A stretch of 64,000 nucleotides of DNA from Allacma fusca (GCA_947179485.1 OX359249.1:52339402-52403401); one strand, 5' to 3'; counted from the stretch's first letter, positions 10,963 through 22,487 are shown. The notes: a model not told the origin generated them from the letters alone. Made by a program: numbers and translations.

Positions 10963-11009
10963 ATACTATAATGAAGACTCATTATACATTTGATCATAGT
11001 GGCTTTTAT

Positions 11010-11398
11010 CACAAATTAATTCCAAAGTAGGAAATTCATCACCATTTATACAAAAAGGAAGTAGATTAGGTGGAGTTTGCAAAAAAATTATTAGGTATAT
11101 ACTTCCAATACTTAAACATCACGTTGTACCCCATTTAAAGACAGCAGCGATACAAGCAGCTAGTGACATCATTGAAGGAAAACAAGGTATAAAAGCTGCC
11201 ATTTTAGAGCAGCGAGCTCAGTTAAAACCTACACTGCAAGCTGAAGCCAACAATTTATACTTTGGAATGAAGCAACGAGGAGGTATATCTCGAAAACGAA
11301 AAAACACTACGATTGACTGTTTAAAAAGTATTCCCAAAAAAAGTGAAAAAGCAAATAAGTCTAAAAAGACGAAAAAGAAAAAATATAAAACAAAATGA
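11010..11398 (+). CDS. pX/pVI-like basic virion protein
   Basis: Open frame ending in TGA at 11396-11398, just before the capsid ATG at 11411. It has the features of the Polinton/adintovirus small core or membrane-lytic protein: a Gly-containing turn (GSRLGGVCKKI), an amphipathic LPILK helix, a TAAIQAASDIIEG segment and a strongly basic Lys-rich C terminus. Related proteins correspond to adenovirus pX/pVI-type products. No in-frame ATG is obvious near 11000, so the start is uncertain or lost. Confidence 0.55.
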
Positions 11399-11410
11399 TT
11401 ACTTATCATA

Positions 11411-12693
11411 ATGGCTTTGATAAATACTGTATCGGATCCAGGCTTACGTTCTAACTTGAATTTGTTTAATTTACCACTAACTGACTGTACTGTAGATTTC
11501 AGTCTTTATGCAGATTATAAACCAATAATTAATACAGCAGATTCAAATGGGAAGATTGAATTCAGGATTGTTCGAAATGCAGACCAGTATCTTGATTTTT
11601 CAGATTCATTTATGTATTTAGTTATACAAGTTGTAAACGATACATGTGATCTAGTTAGCAGTCAAGACGTTAGTACGTCTAATCTCATATTGCATTCACT
11701 ATTCAGTCAAGTGGAATTATTTTCTAATTCAAAAGTTATCAGCACTTCAAATAATTGTTATCCTTATAAAGCATACCTTGAGAAAGTCCTATCATATAGT
11801 AGTGACTTTTTTACCTCGCAAGCAAAGTGCTCTGGATGGCATGCGGTTACAGAAAAATTTAAGATTGCAGATTCAAATACAGGTTATGCATCAAGAAAGG
11901 AGCTCATTAAGAATTCTCAAAAATTAGAGCTGATTGACCGATTACACATCGATTTATCTACACAGGACAGATACATGCTAAATAACATGGATTTTACTTT
12001 GAGCTTAACACGGTCCAATGACGCCTTTATTCTTTGTGGGAAATCATATAAAGATTCAGCTGGAAATGTATGCCCTCTTAAAGCTAAAGTAAAAATTATC
12101 GATTCTACATTTTACATTCGAAAACAGACGCTGTATCCTAGCATTATACTAGCACATCAAAAAATTTTAGAAGAAGGAAAAAAGGCTGTCTTCCCTTTAA
12201 CTGAAGGTTAAGTAAAGTTCTATACAATCCCATCTGGAAATCAAACTTTTATTGCTGAAAATGTTTTTATGTCAGCAATCCCCTCACGAATCATTTTAGC
12301 CTTTGTATCTAACACAGCATTTAATGGATCTTACGACACGAATCCTTTCTACTTTCACCACTATGATATAAGTTACATAAGTGTAACGGTTAATAATATT
12401 CCGACACCGCTACCACCACTAGTTCTCAACTTTAGTGATAACCAGTATTTAATCGCGTATTGGATGCTCTATGCAAGCATGGGTATTGCTGGTCATGATC
12501 AGAGTTTTATAATAGACCAGCATAAATTCTAGGAAGGGTACACATTTTTTGCATTTGACATTAACAAGTCAGCAGAAGATCACGAATCACTTATTCTTGA
12601 AAAATCGGGAAACGTGAAAATTGAAATTCAATTTCATAAGGCTCTTCCGGAAGCGGTTAATTGTATTGTGTATTCAGAAGCTCACAAAACATG
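11411..12693 (+). pseudogene. Polinton major capsid-type protein, internal stops
   Basis: From ATG 11411 one reading frame runs for about 427 codons, interrupted by stops at 12209 (TAA) and 12530 (TAG). The N-terminal LNLFNLPLTDCTVDFSLYAD and DQYLDFSDSFMYL match the pattern L-D/N-L-F-x-x-P-x-T...Y-L/I-D-x-x of the double jelly-roll capsid family (F54H12.2-like in nematode annotation). The C-terminal EGYTFFAFDI and VNCIVYSEA motifs also fit. Length agrees with that family (roughly 420-450). It would build the virion shell. The frame itself is intact apart from point stops, so decay is mild here. Confidence 0.72.
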
Positions 12694-12727
12694 AGGTAGA
12701 TAAGTTCAGACAAATTGGATTTTAAGT

Positions 12728-13165
12728 ATGCTAAATTCACTTCAAATAAGATACAACTTGCTTCGAATCAAGCACAACAACTTTGATAGTATAGGGGTTT
12801 ATGCATCAGATCAATTAGAACTTTTGGATTAGCAAGAGTTTGCTATTGTTGTGAATTCTGACCCTAGTGACCAGCCAGGATTGGCTTGCTTTTGTAAAAC
12901 GGAGAAATAAAATGCTGGAATTTTTTGATTCATTCGGTTTAAATGTAGAAGTTTATGGACCATTATTTGAAAAATTTATTATGAATCATGGAGGTAAGAT
13001 CAAGCGTAGTGTAGTACAAGTTCAGAGTAAACAAGCTTCAACATGTGGGAATCACTATCTGTACTTTATTCAGCAGCGTGTTAATCATAAATCAATAGAA
13101 CAGATTCTGGAAAGCTACTGTTAACATGATTATGACTCAAATGATGTATTTGTTACAAATTTGTT
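12728..13165 (+). pseudogene. Adenain-like cysteine protease, catalytic His lost
   Basis: Maturation protease of the adenain/Ulp1 fold used by Polintons and adenoviruses. The recognisable order is VYASDQLELLD (followed by an in-frame TAG near 12829), FAIVVNSDPSD, WLAFVKRR, EFFDSFG, VQVQSKQASTCGNHYLYF and a closing NDVFVTNF. The acidic residue in FFDSFG and the nucleophile Cys in STCG are present. A small deletion with frameshift near 12880 removes the segment holding the catalytic His that should precede W-L-A-F, so this copy cannot be active. It is the last plus-strand gene before the converging polymerase. Confidence 0.75.
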
Positions 13166-13299
13166 TGCACATATTAAATATCCAAAATTTAGCAATTGTA
13201 CTATCTCATGTAAATCAAATTGTATGGGTGTAAATTTTATTTGCCTACATTTAAATCAGAAATGTGAGAACATACATTTTAGTAGAGGACATGCACCGT

Positions 13300-16200
13300 T
13301 TAAGACTTGTTCATAATGTTTCTAAGCCTATAATGATTAAATGCTAGTGTGCTAATTCCATCGTCTAGAATATAACGCTTAAGGTCTAAACAATTCAAAC
13401 TAAGTTTATGCTTAATGCTAACACTGGAAATCTTATGTTTAAAGGAACGTATTTGAACCATGTTGGTATAAACTTTTTTAGAGCTGTATAAAGCTTTTAA
13501 GTATTTATCATGGTGTAAAAATTGATTAATCACTGCCTTTTTTGTGCCTTTGCACGCTTTTTTCTTAATTCATTACCAGATATTGAGTACATTTTACTAG
13601 AAATTCCTACAAATTCTTCTAGTATCTTACCCTGTGCCTCATCCTTCATTTTCCCGAGTTCTTTCTTATTGTTAACTGAATACAACAAATGATCGCTTGG
13701 ATAATCACTAGTATCATATAAATCTTCTATTTTCTTCATATCTATATAAATATCATCTGTCGTTACATGATACATTAGTGAGTCCGTATCACTAGCAAGA
13801 AGCATAGTTTTATCTTTATACCTTGGTAACCATACGTTGTAATAAAAGTCAAACATGTAAATTTTACGTAATTCTAAAATTGTAAATCCTACATAAATAG
13901 GCTTATTCAGTAGAACAGATTTTTTTCCATTGAAAACATGATAAGGTCTTCATCAATAACATCCCATTGCTGACAACGTGTATCCGAAGCATACTTAACC
14001 GACTGATCTTTAGACGATGCTTGCGAACATTTTCACAAGTCTTGCCAAAGAAGGCATTTATAATCAACTTATAGAAACTTTTTTCAAACTCTGATTTGCT
14101 TTGTTTCATCAAATTAATATTTAGTAAAATAAATGACTTCAGCCAATCACTTTGCTTAAATTTTAAAATTCTGTGTACTTTTTAAAGCTTCATTTCATTC
14201 TTAATATAAAATTTTAAATTACGATAATGAACTGCATAGTTAGTTCTGGCCCAAGATGCCCAATAAGTTCTTCATTTACATGAAACTTTCGTTCATAACA
14301 TAGATGTTTTTGATATTCCGAAATCATATCTTCGGTAACATTCATTCTCTCTGGTGCCATAGGGTAGCTATTATGCAAATCATGCAACTCATCTGGATAT
14401 TCTAAGTCAACCTCTAAAATGTATCCATAATCATTATCGTCACTTATATCCATAACATTGAAATCCCTGACAGACTCTCTATCTAACCATTCAAAGTCAG
14501 ACACAGGTAGATAATCGCACATAGCTGTGCCATACAGAGAATTTTTATATAAATACAGTATGCATGATTTTTCATCATCTTGATTAAACGATTCCATATA
14601 TGGATTATTTGCATGAGCATATCTATGTGATATTAGACTCATGCCACCTCGGATCCCGTTTTATATGAAATTATTCATATCAATATCAGTTAACAATTCC
14701 AGTTCTACGCCAGTTGACTTCAAGCCACATGCCCAGCTTAATGCAGGCAAGCTATAAAAATGAACTGGATCAAGTTTAAAATTGCTTAAATCTACAGAGC
14801 GAAAGTTTTCGAAAATACAAGCTAAAAGTAATACATCTGTTCTAAGGTAGACATCATGATAATCTCCTAAGGTTTTACATTTAAAAGCTTCCCATATATA
14901 TGAAGCATTTTTATAATCGTCTGTTGAACATTCTTCGTTTTTGAGTCTATTATAGAATTCCTCTATTTTTGGTAAACAATTAAGTTTAAACTTATTTTCA
15001 TTGTCCATATAATCATAGCAATAAACCCCCTTACGAATTAGTAATTCTATTTTTTCCTCTTCATTAATAACTTGGTACATAAGGTCTAACTTTCTTCTAC
15101 GATCTAATGCTGGATCGCATCCAATGTTACATTGTAGTAAATTCGTTGTCAACACTTCTAAACTGCTATTTAAAAATTGAAAACTATTAATAAAATAAAA
15201 ATTATCCAAGATAAGGCTTAAGATTCGTTCTGAATTATTCGGAATTACATCAATTTTTCCGTCAAAAAACTTTAACCCTTGAACAATCAAATGTGAATCA
15301 TAATTACGAAAACCATGCAAAATAACTGGAATTTTCTTTTGATGTTGATAGTTCAGGTTGCATACTGTGCGGCTTGCTCCGCGAAACTTTCCTAAGATTA
15401 TACAAATATATAACTCTGTATTAAATTATGAGGTTAGTAATTCTTCGACATTGCTTCATCCTTACATTTAAATTTTGAAAATGTACAAACAACAAACCTG
15501 TTCGATGGCAGTGATCAAAACATCTATCGTCTTCTAGTTTTTTATTACAAATATGACAGTCAGTCTCTGCCCAGAATCTTTCCCAGTCAGAATCGTTGGA
15601 TGTGGGTCCCACATCATAATGATATAGCTTTGCTACCATGTCAGAAATGCACTACAGCAAATAGAGTAATACCATAACTAATTGTAATTACATGATGCAT
15701 TTTTACCATACTACATTTTGTATAACGTTGATAAAATACCACACAAATAAAAATTGCACAACTAGATGGATGTAGAAAACCTGAAGTGCATCCGCGCCAC
15801 GGTACAGAAATTCTTTGATTTGGTATCCATCATCTCTTACTAACGGATATAAGAAGCTACAAGGTACATGCTCTGACTCTTTTTTAGCTTACTTGTCTGA
15901 TTACTTGTATCATCCAATGGTACTATTAAACACTCGAAATCGACATAAAGGACAAACCCTGCTTTTAGTTTCTTTGAATACTGATTAAACTTCAACACTA
16001 GTTTTTTCCCATCCTCCACCTTTGGGAGAACAATTTTCTGTGTTTTAAATGTTTTACAAAGTACTATATGATTCTCTAAATCTGTTGTTCTTGAAAATTG
16101 CTGCAAGCAATTAAACACAAAAGTTTCTTATGATAGTTGTGCTTTCCTGTTAAATTAGATAAGTTATTAATTGCAGCAAAATGTGTTAATTCCTTTTCAA

Positions 16201-17267
16201 AATTATTTAGTACTAACAAATTTACTGTTTGCCAATCATTATTATAATTGTTGAGGGAAAGTCTAACTGGTATCAAGCCCTCATCATTTGACCATGAGAA
16301 GCAGTTTACAGCAATATTGTTGGTGCATTCGAAGTCAGCAATGTGCCTATATTTTGTTGGAAACCACTCATGTTTCCAAATAAGCTTATGCTCATGCTTG
16401 ACATAAGTTGAAGCTCGATTCTTGTTTGAATCGGATGGGAATAAGCTTGCTAAAACTGCCCATTTAAAGCACTGATTATTATTACTGTATACATTAACTA
16501 CACACTTTTTGTTGTATACTTTAGCTGGTATGGTAGCATAGCAACCACCACCTAAAGGCTTAAATTTATTGATCTGTAAATCAAAGCCTTTATTTTATAT
16601 AACTTCCATCAGCTTCCAAACTTTTCAAACCGATCAACATGTATAGATAGTTGAGAATATATCTCACTAAGAATTGACGTCACCTCTGAGACATTTAACA
16701 TTATTCTCATGTAGCCATTCAAAAATTTTGTGAAAATCTCAGGTGCTGATAGGTTACTGTCTCTAAAAAATTGAACCTGCATCCTAATCTGTAACTTTAT
16801 TGGACCTATCTCAGACATGCATTGACGAATTACTTTTAAAATGTTATCTGACTTGTCATTAAAGTATAGCATAGTATTAGTAGCGTTTTCGCATTCACGA
16901 TATTTGTAAATACGAAAACGACCTCGTTGCGAAAAAACGCTAAAATAAGTACTTGGGATATCGTTTGATATATTACCACCTTGCTGTATATCATTAATAT
17001 GCTCGCTAGCATGATTGTTAAGTATTGATTTGCTTGGGTACAATTTGCTGCAAATACTACAGCGGTGTGAGTCTGCTATATGAACTTCAAGCCACTTATG
17101 AGAAACGAAGACTTTCCCACAAAAATTACAAATAAAGTGCTTTCTTGGAGATTCCTTACTAAACTTAGCATGATGAGCACTAGCTGCTATATGATTTTTA
17201 AGAAGTTGAAAATCTAAGTTTTTTGACATAACTTGCAAACAAACCCCGAGCAAGATGTGAAAGCGTT
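13300..17267 (-). pseudogene. Protein-primed type DNA polymerase B, broken
   Basis: Replicative pPolB of the provirus, on the minus strand. From the N terminus there are C2H2 fingers (about 16990-17200), exonuclease motif I as YVDFECLI (about 15940), an HNH/endonuclease VII-like C-x2-C...FDHCHRTG insert (15500-15570), Exo II NYDSHLIVQGL (about 15300) and Exo III YLRTDVLLLA (about 14840). The palm follows: motif A in DLEYPDELHDLHNSYP (about 14400), motif [14 protein letters not shown] (about 14070) and motif C ASDTDSLMY (about 13780). A C-terminal RSFKHKI and YILDDGISTLA segment ends at 13300. All key motifs survive, but at least eight frame breaks split it. An acceptor at 17267 joins it to zinc-finger exons. 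Confidence 0.9.
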
Positions 17268-17367
17268 CTGAAAATAAATAAATAAGCTGTTTGTAAAGAT
17301 TTTTCTAATCCCTACAACATATGAAAAGAAGATGTAGTCAAATTAAAAGACGTGTAATTCCACTTAC

Positions 17368-17706
17368 TGTCAGGTGCTTTGAATACGGTGAGTATTCAAA
17401 GGCTCTTGAATGTTTGAGCTGGAGGTGAACTTGAAGAGATTTGACACATAAACACTTTCGCGCAAAAGCTACACTGCTGCATTCCCTTTTAAAATTTAAA
17501 ATCAGTAATATTAACACCAAAAACTAAAACAACAATTTCGAACACTTTTATATAATTGCAAAACATATATAATATACCTGAGATATAGATACACGCTTAA
17601 GTAGCTGACCATGATGATTTCTAATATGAAGAGCCAGATACTGCTGACTTTCAAAAACTTTACTGCAAGCACTGCATTTATGCCAAGTGCTTACTTGCGA
17701 ATTCAT
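17368..17706 (-). CDS. C2H2 zinc-finger exons upstream of PolB
   Basis: Two candidate minus-strand exons precede the polymerase. Exon 1 (17706-17578) starts at an ATG, encodes one C2H2 finger (HKCSACSKVFESQQYLALHI) and ends at CAG|GTATAT. Exon 2 (17485-17368) follows AAAG and carries a C-x2-C half (QQCSFCAKVFM) and a VHLQLKHS half in frames offset by one base, ending at a strong donor CA|GTAAGTG. The next acceptor TTTTCAG leads at 17267 into further fingers and the polymerase. The simplest reading is one spliced mRNA for a zinc-finger/polymerase fusion. A separate host zinc-finger gene is the alternative. Confidence 0.5.
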
Positions 17707-18092
17707 TTTAATGAAATACAGCAAAATATTTACATGTATTTCAAAAACCGAAAAACAATAGCTGTATTTGACAATGTAACCATTAGCTTGCAAGAAGCTG
17801 TTCTACTACTATTTAGTTGCTTTATATACTCCCGAAATTGATGATATAGATGAAAACCGGATATAGAATTAGCTTAGTTAACTATTCCTATCGACTGATT
17901 TCTTACATTCTAGCTTATATTATAAATTACTATGATATCTATATAGACAAACAGTTAGAATTACCAACATGAAGGTAATAATGCTTTTTTAATAGGCTGA
18001 GACAGCAAATATTATTCATATAAATTGCCTTAAATTCTACTATATAATTCATTGTAGAGTTTTCACTTACTAAGATTACAACAATAACCTGA

Positions 18093-18987
18093 GCCAACAT
18101 TGTTCAGCATGGAGAGCAGTATACTCAAGTCTTCCAAGATGGTCAAGGAGACGCTTACACTTGTATGTATTAATCAGTAGTTTTATTTCAATTTCATTTG
18201 AATTTAAATATATACATGATTGTAATATGTAATTTGATAGTATAAAAAATATTTTTATACTTTGTAGATGAGAATGAGAAGGGCGAATGTCCTAACTATT
18301 CTGACCTTTTGAGAGTACACAACGTATCTTTACCCACTCCTGTGTCTGGGCCTGTTCAAACGGTATGGAAGTCTCAAGCTAATTAACGACAGGATGCAGC
18401 CCAAATTGCAGAGATTGTCCGGCAGGTCATGGGTGAATACTCCCCCCAAAAGCGGGCAAGTTCTTCATCTGTGTCTGATGTAGTCGAGAAACCACACAAG
18501 GCAAGACGTAAGATGAGTGGTATTTCGAGAACGGTAAAGTCCAAAAAATGTGAGTTTTAAAATGTAATATATGTTGTGGTGCATGTGCTTTATGAAGATA
18601 GTAATAATAAGTAAGCAAATAATATTTCTGAATATCTAAGCTCAAGATTCAGTCAAGGGTTGCACCAGCAAGGAGTTGGTGGAGCTGATCGATTTAGTGA
18701 GTGACAATTCTCCAGAATGTGGCAACAGCAAAGCACTAAGTATACAATTGGCACCAAAGATGTACCTTGAACACAGCAAATGAGAGAACGGAACGTGGTA
18801 CGTTGGGATTCGTTGAAAAAATGGTGAGTATAAAGACAGCTGGATGAACCTAAAGGAGCAAGGATTGCGAAATCTAGGTATAGCTGCTCAAAAGATGTTG
18901 GAGATTGTCTTTACACATCCCGAGATGGACAAAAAATGGATACTACAGCAATTCTTTCTTCAGATTCTGAAGCAGAGTAGGCTTTGA
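18093..18987 (+). pseudogene. Unrecognised spliced gene, two or more stops
   Basis: Three exons fit in phase. About 18093-18162 is followed by GTATGT. 18268-18549 lies between TTTGTAG and GTGAGT. 18641-18987 follows CTAAG and ends in TGA. The product would be about 230 residues, rich in Ser/Lys in the middle (ARRKMSGISRTVKSKK), with a C-terminal block WMNLKEQGLRNLGIAAQKML and a final EMDKKWILQQFF. In-frame stops lie at about 18382, 18780 and 18814. I do not recognise the family. It lies between the zinc-finger/PolB gene (opposite strand) and a hAT insertion; it could be provirus cargo or a host gene relic. Confidence 0.5.
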
Positions 18988-19042
18988 ATTATTCATTGAA
19001 ACATAAAATTTACACTACTAATTAGTTTTAATGTATGTTCAC

Positions 19043-19848
19043 TAGGCATGAGCGTATCGTTCAATTTTAAAATATCGTTAATATCGGTATCGTTAACAAG
19101 AAAAATCACGATACCGATATCCATGAGCGATATATCGGTATTTGATTAAATTTAAAACAATGTACTAATTTTGATGCAACTCTATCAGATTTAACGTATC
19201 TTTGCAGAATATTCAATACTTGTAATTTATTCTCCTTAAAACAGCCTGTAAAATCAAATTCCTTGAAAGATTACTTTAAGACCTGTAATACTTCACTTAT
19301 GACATGCCCTGGATTTTTTCATATTAGGAACTGGAGAGCTGGTAAACGGTGGATCGTTTGAACTTCAATAATTTAAGTAAAATGATTCCGTTCAATTCAA
19401 ACTGAACCAATGGGTTCAGTTCCGTCTTGAATTGAATCGAAATTTTCCGACTCAGAATTGAATTGGTCCGAGCACTATCGGCATCGGCCAGCTCAAACAA
19501 AGTTTGAAAATGCTTTTTTACTACAAATAAGCATTTGTTTTTTTGTATTACTACAGTTCTAACTTCCAATTCATACAAGTGTTTTTAAAATGCTCGAGTT
19601 GTATCCGTTTTACCCAGACTTTTTCAGTAACATTTGTAACCTTTCACATTACTTAATAGCTTTACTTAAAAAACAAGTAGTAAGAGTGACACAGGGTGGA
19701 ATTTTTGAAAATTAAACTACCTATGTACGATGTTAAAATTAACCGATATATCGCTTTAAAATTGCGACAAATATCGTGACATATCGTTGCTTAAAATGTA
19801 CGATATGGACCCATATATGGTATCGTTATATCGTTCCGCTCATGCTTA
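19043..19848. mobile_element. Non-autonomous hAT element, TSD ATGTTCAC
   Basis: Ends are TAGGCATGAGCG and, on the opposite strand, TAAGCATGAGCG. They are flanked by the identical 8-bp duplication ATGTTCAC (19035-19042 and 19849-19856). The 8-bp duplication and terminal sequence define the hAT superfamily. The interior has ATATCG-rich subterminal repeats on both sides and no transposase. Confidence 0.9.
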
Positions 19849-20069
19849 ATGTTCACCTTATAACAAAAAACTATGAGTTTAGTAAATAAAATTATCACAG
19901 AAATTGTATAAAACGAATATCATTGGCAAAGGTAAAGTAGTTCATTAGGAAATGTAATCACATCTCTGTTTATTCACAGCATAGTGGCATTGTGATCGCA
20001 TTAACATTTTTTGATCATAAGCATACGCAATTTCATAAGCCTGTGGCGATATTGTATAGCAGCATGGTC

Positions 20070-20613
20070 TCAAATACCAGTTGAACCCAGCCCGGCTGCA
20101 CCTCTTTCAGTATCATCAAGCACCTGCACAAAAAATCAGAGTTCAAGTAAATACAATTGTATATGCAAAGTGAATTTAAACAAATAGATTTATAATTATA
20201 ATAGAGTATTTACAAAGCATGCTAACAAAATAATCATTACATCAACCTCCTCTACCATCACATTCTCGTCAGGGCAGATTATTAATTGAGCAATCCTGTC
20301 ACCCCTGTGAATAATGAAGTCTTAGCTGGAATGGTTGAAAAGGATCTCATACACAATACCTCTGTAATCTTCATCAATGATTTCACCTTTTTAAAAATAA
20401 AGTAAACATACACTAATCTAAATTGCATCCTTAGAAACAGCAAAACAAAAATACTATAACAATATTTGTGGACTTACCTCCAACGTCCAACCCGTTTTTG
20501 CAGCTAACCCAGAGCGTGGGTATATTCTCCCAAACGTACTTTTCGGCAGCTGGATTTTCAGACCACTCGAAAGTAAGCATCGGTCATGAGCTCGGACGGT
20601 AATGCTTTGTGCA
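20070..20613 (-). pseudogene. dut: Intron-containing dUTPase pseudogene
   Basis: dUTPase hydrolyses dUTP to dUMP, keeping uracil out of DNA. Three minus-strand exons are legible. 20613-20478 has the motif II region (STFGRIYPRSGLAAK) and donor GAG|GTAAG. 20386-20241 has motif III (GEIIDEDYRGIV) and motif IV (HRGDRIAQLIICP). 20123-20070 has motif V (LDDTERGAAGLGSTG) and a TGA. Introns have GT/AG ends. A one-base deletion lies in exon 1 after GLAAK and a TAA lies in exon 2 after FNHSS, so it is not functional as read. The N-terminal exon with motif I is missing. The introns suggest a host gene copy rather than a viral one. Confidence 0.88.
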
Positions 20614-20745
20614 CTGCGTTAATACAAATTTAAACTAGCATTATAAAAGGATGATTAACCTAAAGCTCAAATTTTCCCAAGCATCAATGGAACAGTAAAA
20701 ACTTTCTTTAAAACTATGTTTTGAAACTTTCCACTCATCCATGCC

Positions 20746-21112
20746 CGTTCGGGAAAACACGCAATCTCTATGATTACTAAAGCCTAAGGTTCTCAACTAG
20801 TTTGCGCCTTCCATAACACTCAGATGCAATTTTTCCAAATACGACATACTGATAAAAAGTAGTTGCAATTATTAGGAAACGCATCAATATTATTACCAAA
20901 TTATGCCCGTTCGGGAAAACACGCAATCTCAATGATTACTAAAGCTGGGTTCTCAATTAGTTTGTGGTTTCCATAAAACTCAGATGCAATTTTTCCAAAT
21001 ATGACATACTGATAAACAGTAGTTGCAATTCTTAAGAAACGCATCCACATTATTACCAAATTATGTCCGTTCGGGAAAACACGCAATCTCAATGTTTACT
21101 AAAGCTGGGTTG
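20746..21112. repeat. Tandem repeat, unit about 159 bp
   Basis: Two full copies and a partial third start with GCCCGTTCGGGAAAACACGC (20746, about 20905) or GTCCGTTCGGG (about 21064). Copies differ by scattered substitutions. They produce overlapping open frames on both strands that are not genes. Confidence 0.85.
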
Positions 21113-21305
21113 TCACCTTTCCGCATCGAAAATATCCCCTTAAAAATTGTCACCTTTCCGCATCAAAAATATACCCTTAAAAATTGTTACCATACCCGAG
21201 CAAAAATATTCGCTTAAATATTACCACCTTTCCTGAGCAAAAATATTCCCTTAAAAATTGATACCTATCCTGAGCAAAAATATTTTCTTAAAAATGTTTA
21301 CCTTT
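21113..21305. repeat. Short tandem repeat, unit about 36-38 bp
   Basis: About five diverged copies of a unit like CACCTTTCCGCATCAAAAAT followed by AT(A/T)CCCTTAAAAATTGT, immediately after the 159-bp array. Confidence 0.8.
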
Positions 21306-21539
21306 TCAGATCTAATCCAGCTGCATACTGTGACCCCTTTTCTGGGATGGTTGCGAACTCGTCGCTTTTAACAACTTTCAAAACATTGCTACACATTTTA
21401 ACTCAAATCTATTCTTCGAAAACAAATTTTTAAACAGATTCTCTGTTAACTTTTGACTCCCACTCTTCTGTAATAACTCAGCAATAACGAGAGCATGTAT
21501 CTATGAAACTAAATCATTTCGCCACTTGCATGAATTGCA

Positions 21540-21715
21540 GCGTTATACGTCTATAAATAATGTATGCTCATGTACGTTGGCTGTAAATTATAAACTCTTA
21601 GTGAAACTCCAGCTATAATAACTAAGAGCACTAACGTGACTGGAGCCTCATAAACCCATACATTCCACCACTTGCATGGATATGCAGCGTTAGCCTGTGC
21701 AACAGTTCTTCAGTC
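21540..21715. repeat. Partial copies of the 5.5/25 kb dispersed repeat
   Basis: Contains two diverged blocks like CACTTGCATGxATATGCAGCG, and the block AAGAGCACTAACGTGACTGG. These align with 25160-25230 (AAGAGCATTAACATGCGCAT, CACTTGTAACAATGTGCAGC). Confidence 0.5.
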
Positions 21716-22275
21716 CTTACTTCAGTCCTTACTTCAGTTCTTCAGTCCTTACTTCAGTGCTTCAGTCCTTACTTCAGTCCTTCAGTCCTTACTTCAGTTC
21801 TTCAGTCCTTACTTCAGTCCTTTAGTCCTTACTTCAGTCCTTTAGTCCTTACTTCAGTCCTTCAGTCCTTCAGTCCTTACTTCAGTCCTTACTTCAGTCC
21901 TTACTTCAGTCCTTACTTCAGTCCTTCAGTCCTTCAGTCCTTACTTCAGTCCTTACTTCAGTCCTTCAGTCATTCAGTCCTTACTTCAGTCCTTCAGTCT
22001 TTACTTCAGTCCTTCAGTCCGTCAGTCCTTACTTCAGTCCTTCAGTCCTTCAGTCCTTACTTCAGTCCTTCAGTCTTTACTTCAGTCCTTACTTCAGTCA
22101 TTCAGTCCTTACTTCAGTCCTTCAGTCCTTACTTCAGTCCTTCAGTCCTTACTTCAGTCCTTCAGTCCTTACTTCAGTCCTTCAGTCCTTACTTCAGTCC
22201 TTCAGTCCTTACTTCAGTCCTTCAGTCCTTATTTCAGTCCATCAGTACTTACTTAAGTCCTTCAGTCCGGCAGTT
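21706..22275. repeat. CAGTCCTT/CAGTCCTTACTT minisatellite
   Basis: About 570 bp built almost only from two words, CAGTCCTTACTT (12 bp) and CAGTCCTT (8 bp), in irregular order with few substitutions. The low divergence implies recent expansion. Confidence 0.97.
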
Positions 22276-22487
22276 CATACTTAAATTCTTTAGCTTTCCT
22301 ATTAATGTGTTTATTTATATCGGTTTACTTATTCTGATTCTATCTTGAGCACCCCAACGAGCAACAACTGCCTTACTTGGCTCTCTTATCAGTTTTTAAG
22401 GAGCTTTTCCATAACAGTACTGTGCTCTCCAAAGTATAATAAATACAAGTGACAACATAAGTAGAGTGGAAATTACTCGATCTCTCA

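Larger units (their letters stand above)
5750..17710. mobile_element. Decayed Polinton/adintovirus-like provirus
   Basis: About 12 kb carries the diagnostic set of this group: retrovirus-like integrase, penton-like protein, FtsK/HerA-type packaging ATPase, major capsid, adenain-like protease and a family B DNA polymerase. Several small conserved ORFs and an IAP gene accompany them. Ten plus-strand genes converge on the minus-strand polymerase at about 13.2 kb. Nearly every gene has stops or frameshifts, so the copy is dead. I could not find the long terminal inverted repeats or a target duplication, so the ends given are those of the outermost genes. Whether it came from an infecting adintovirus or an intracellular Polinton cannot be decided here. 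Confidence 0.88.

Noticed and set aside
21706-22275. CRISPR-like array
   Set aside because: Repeats are contiguous 8/12-bp words without unique spacers in an animal genome; a minisatellite.
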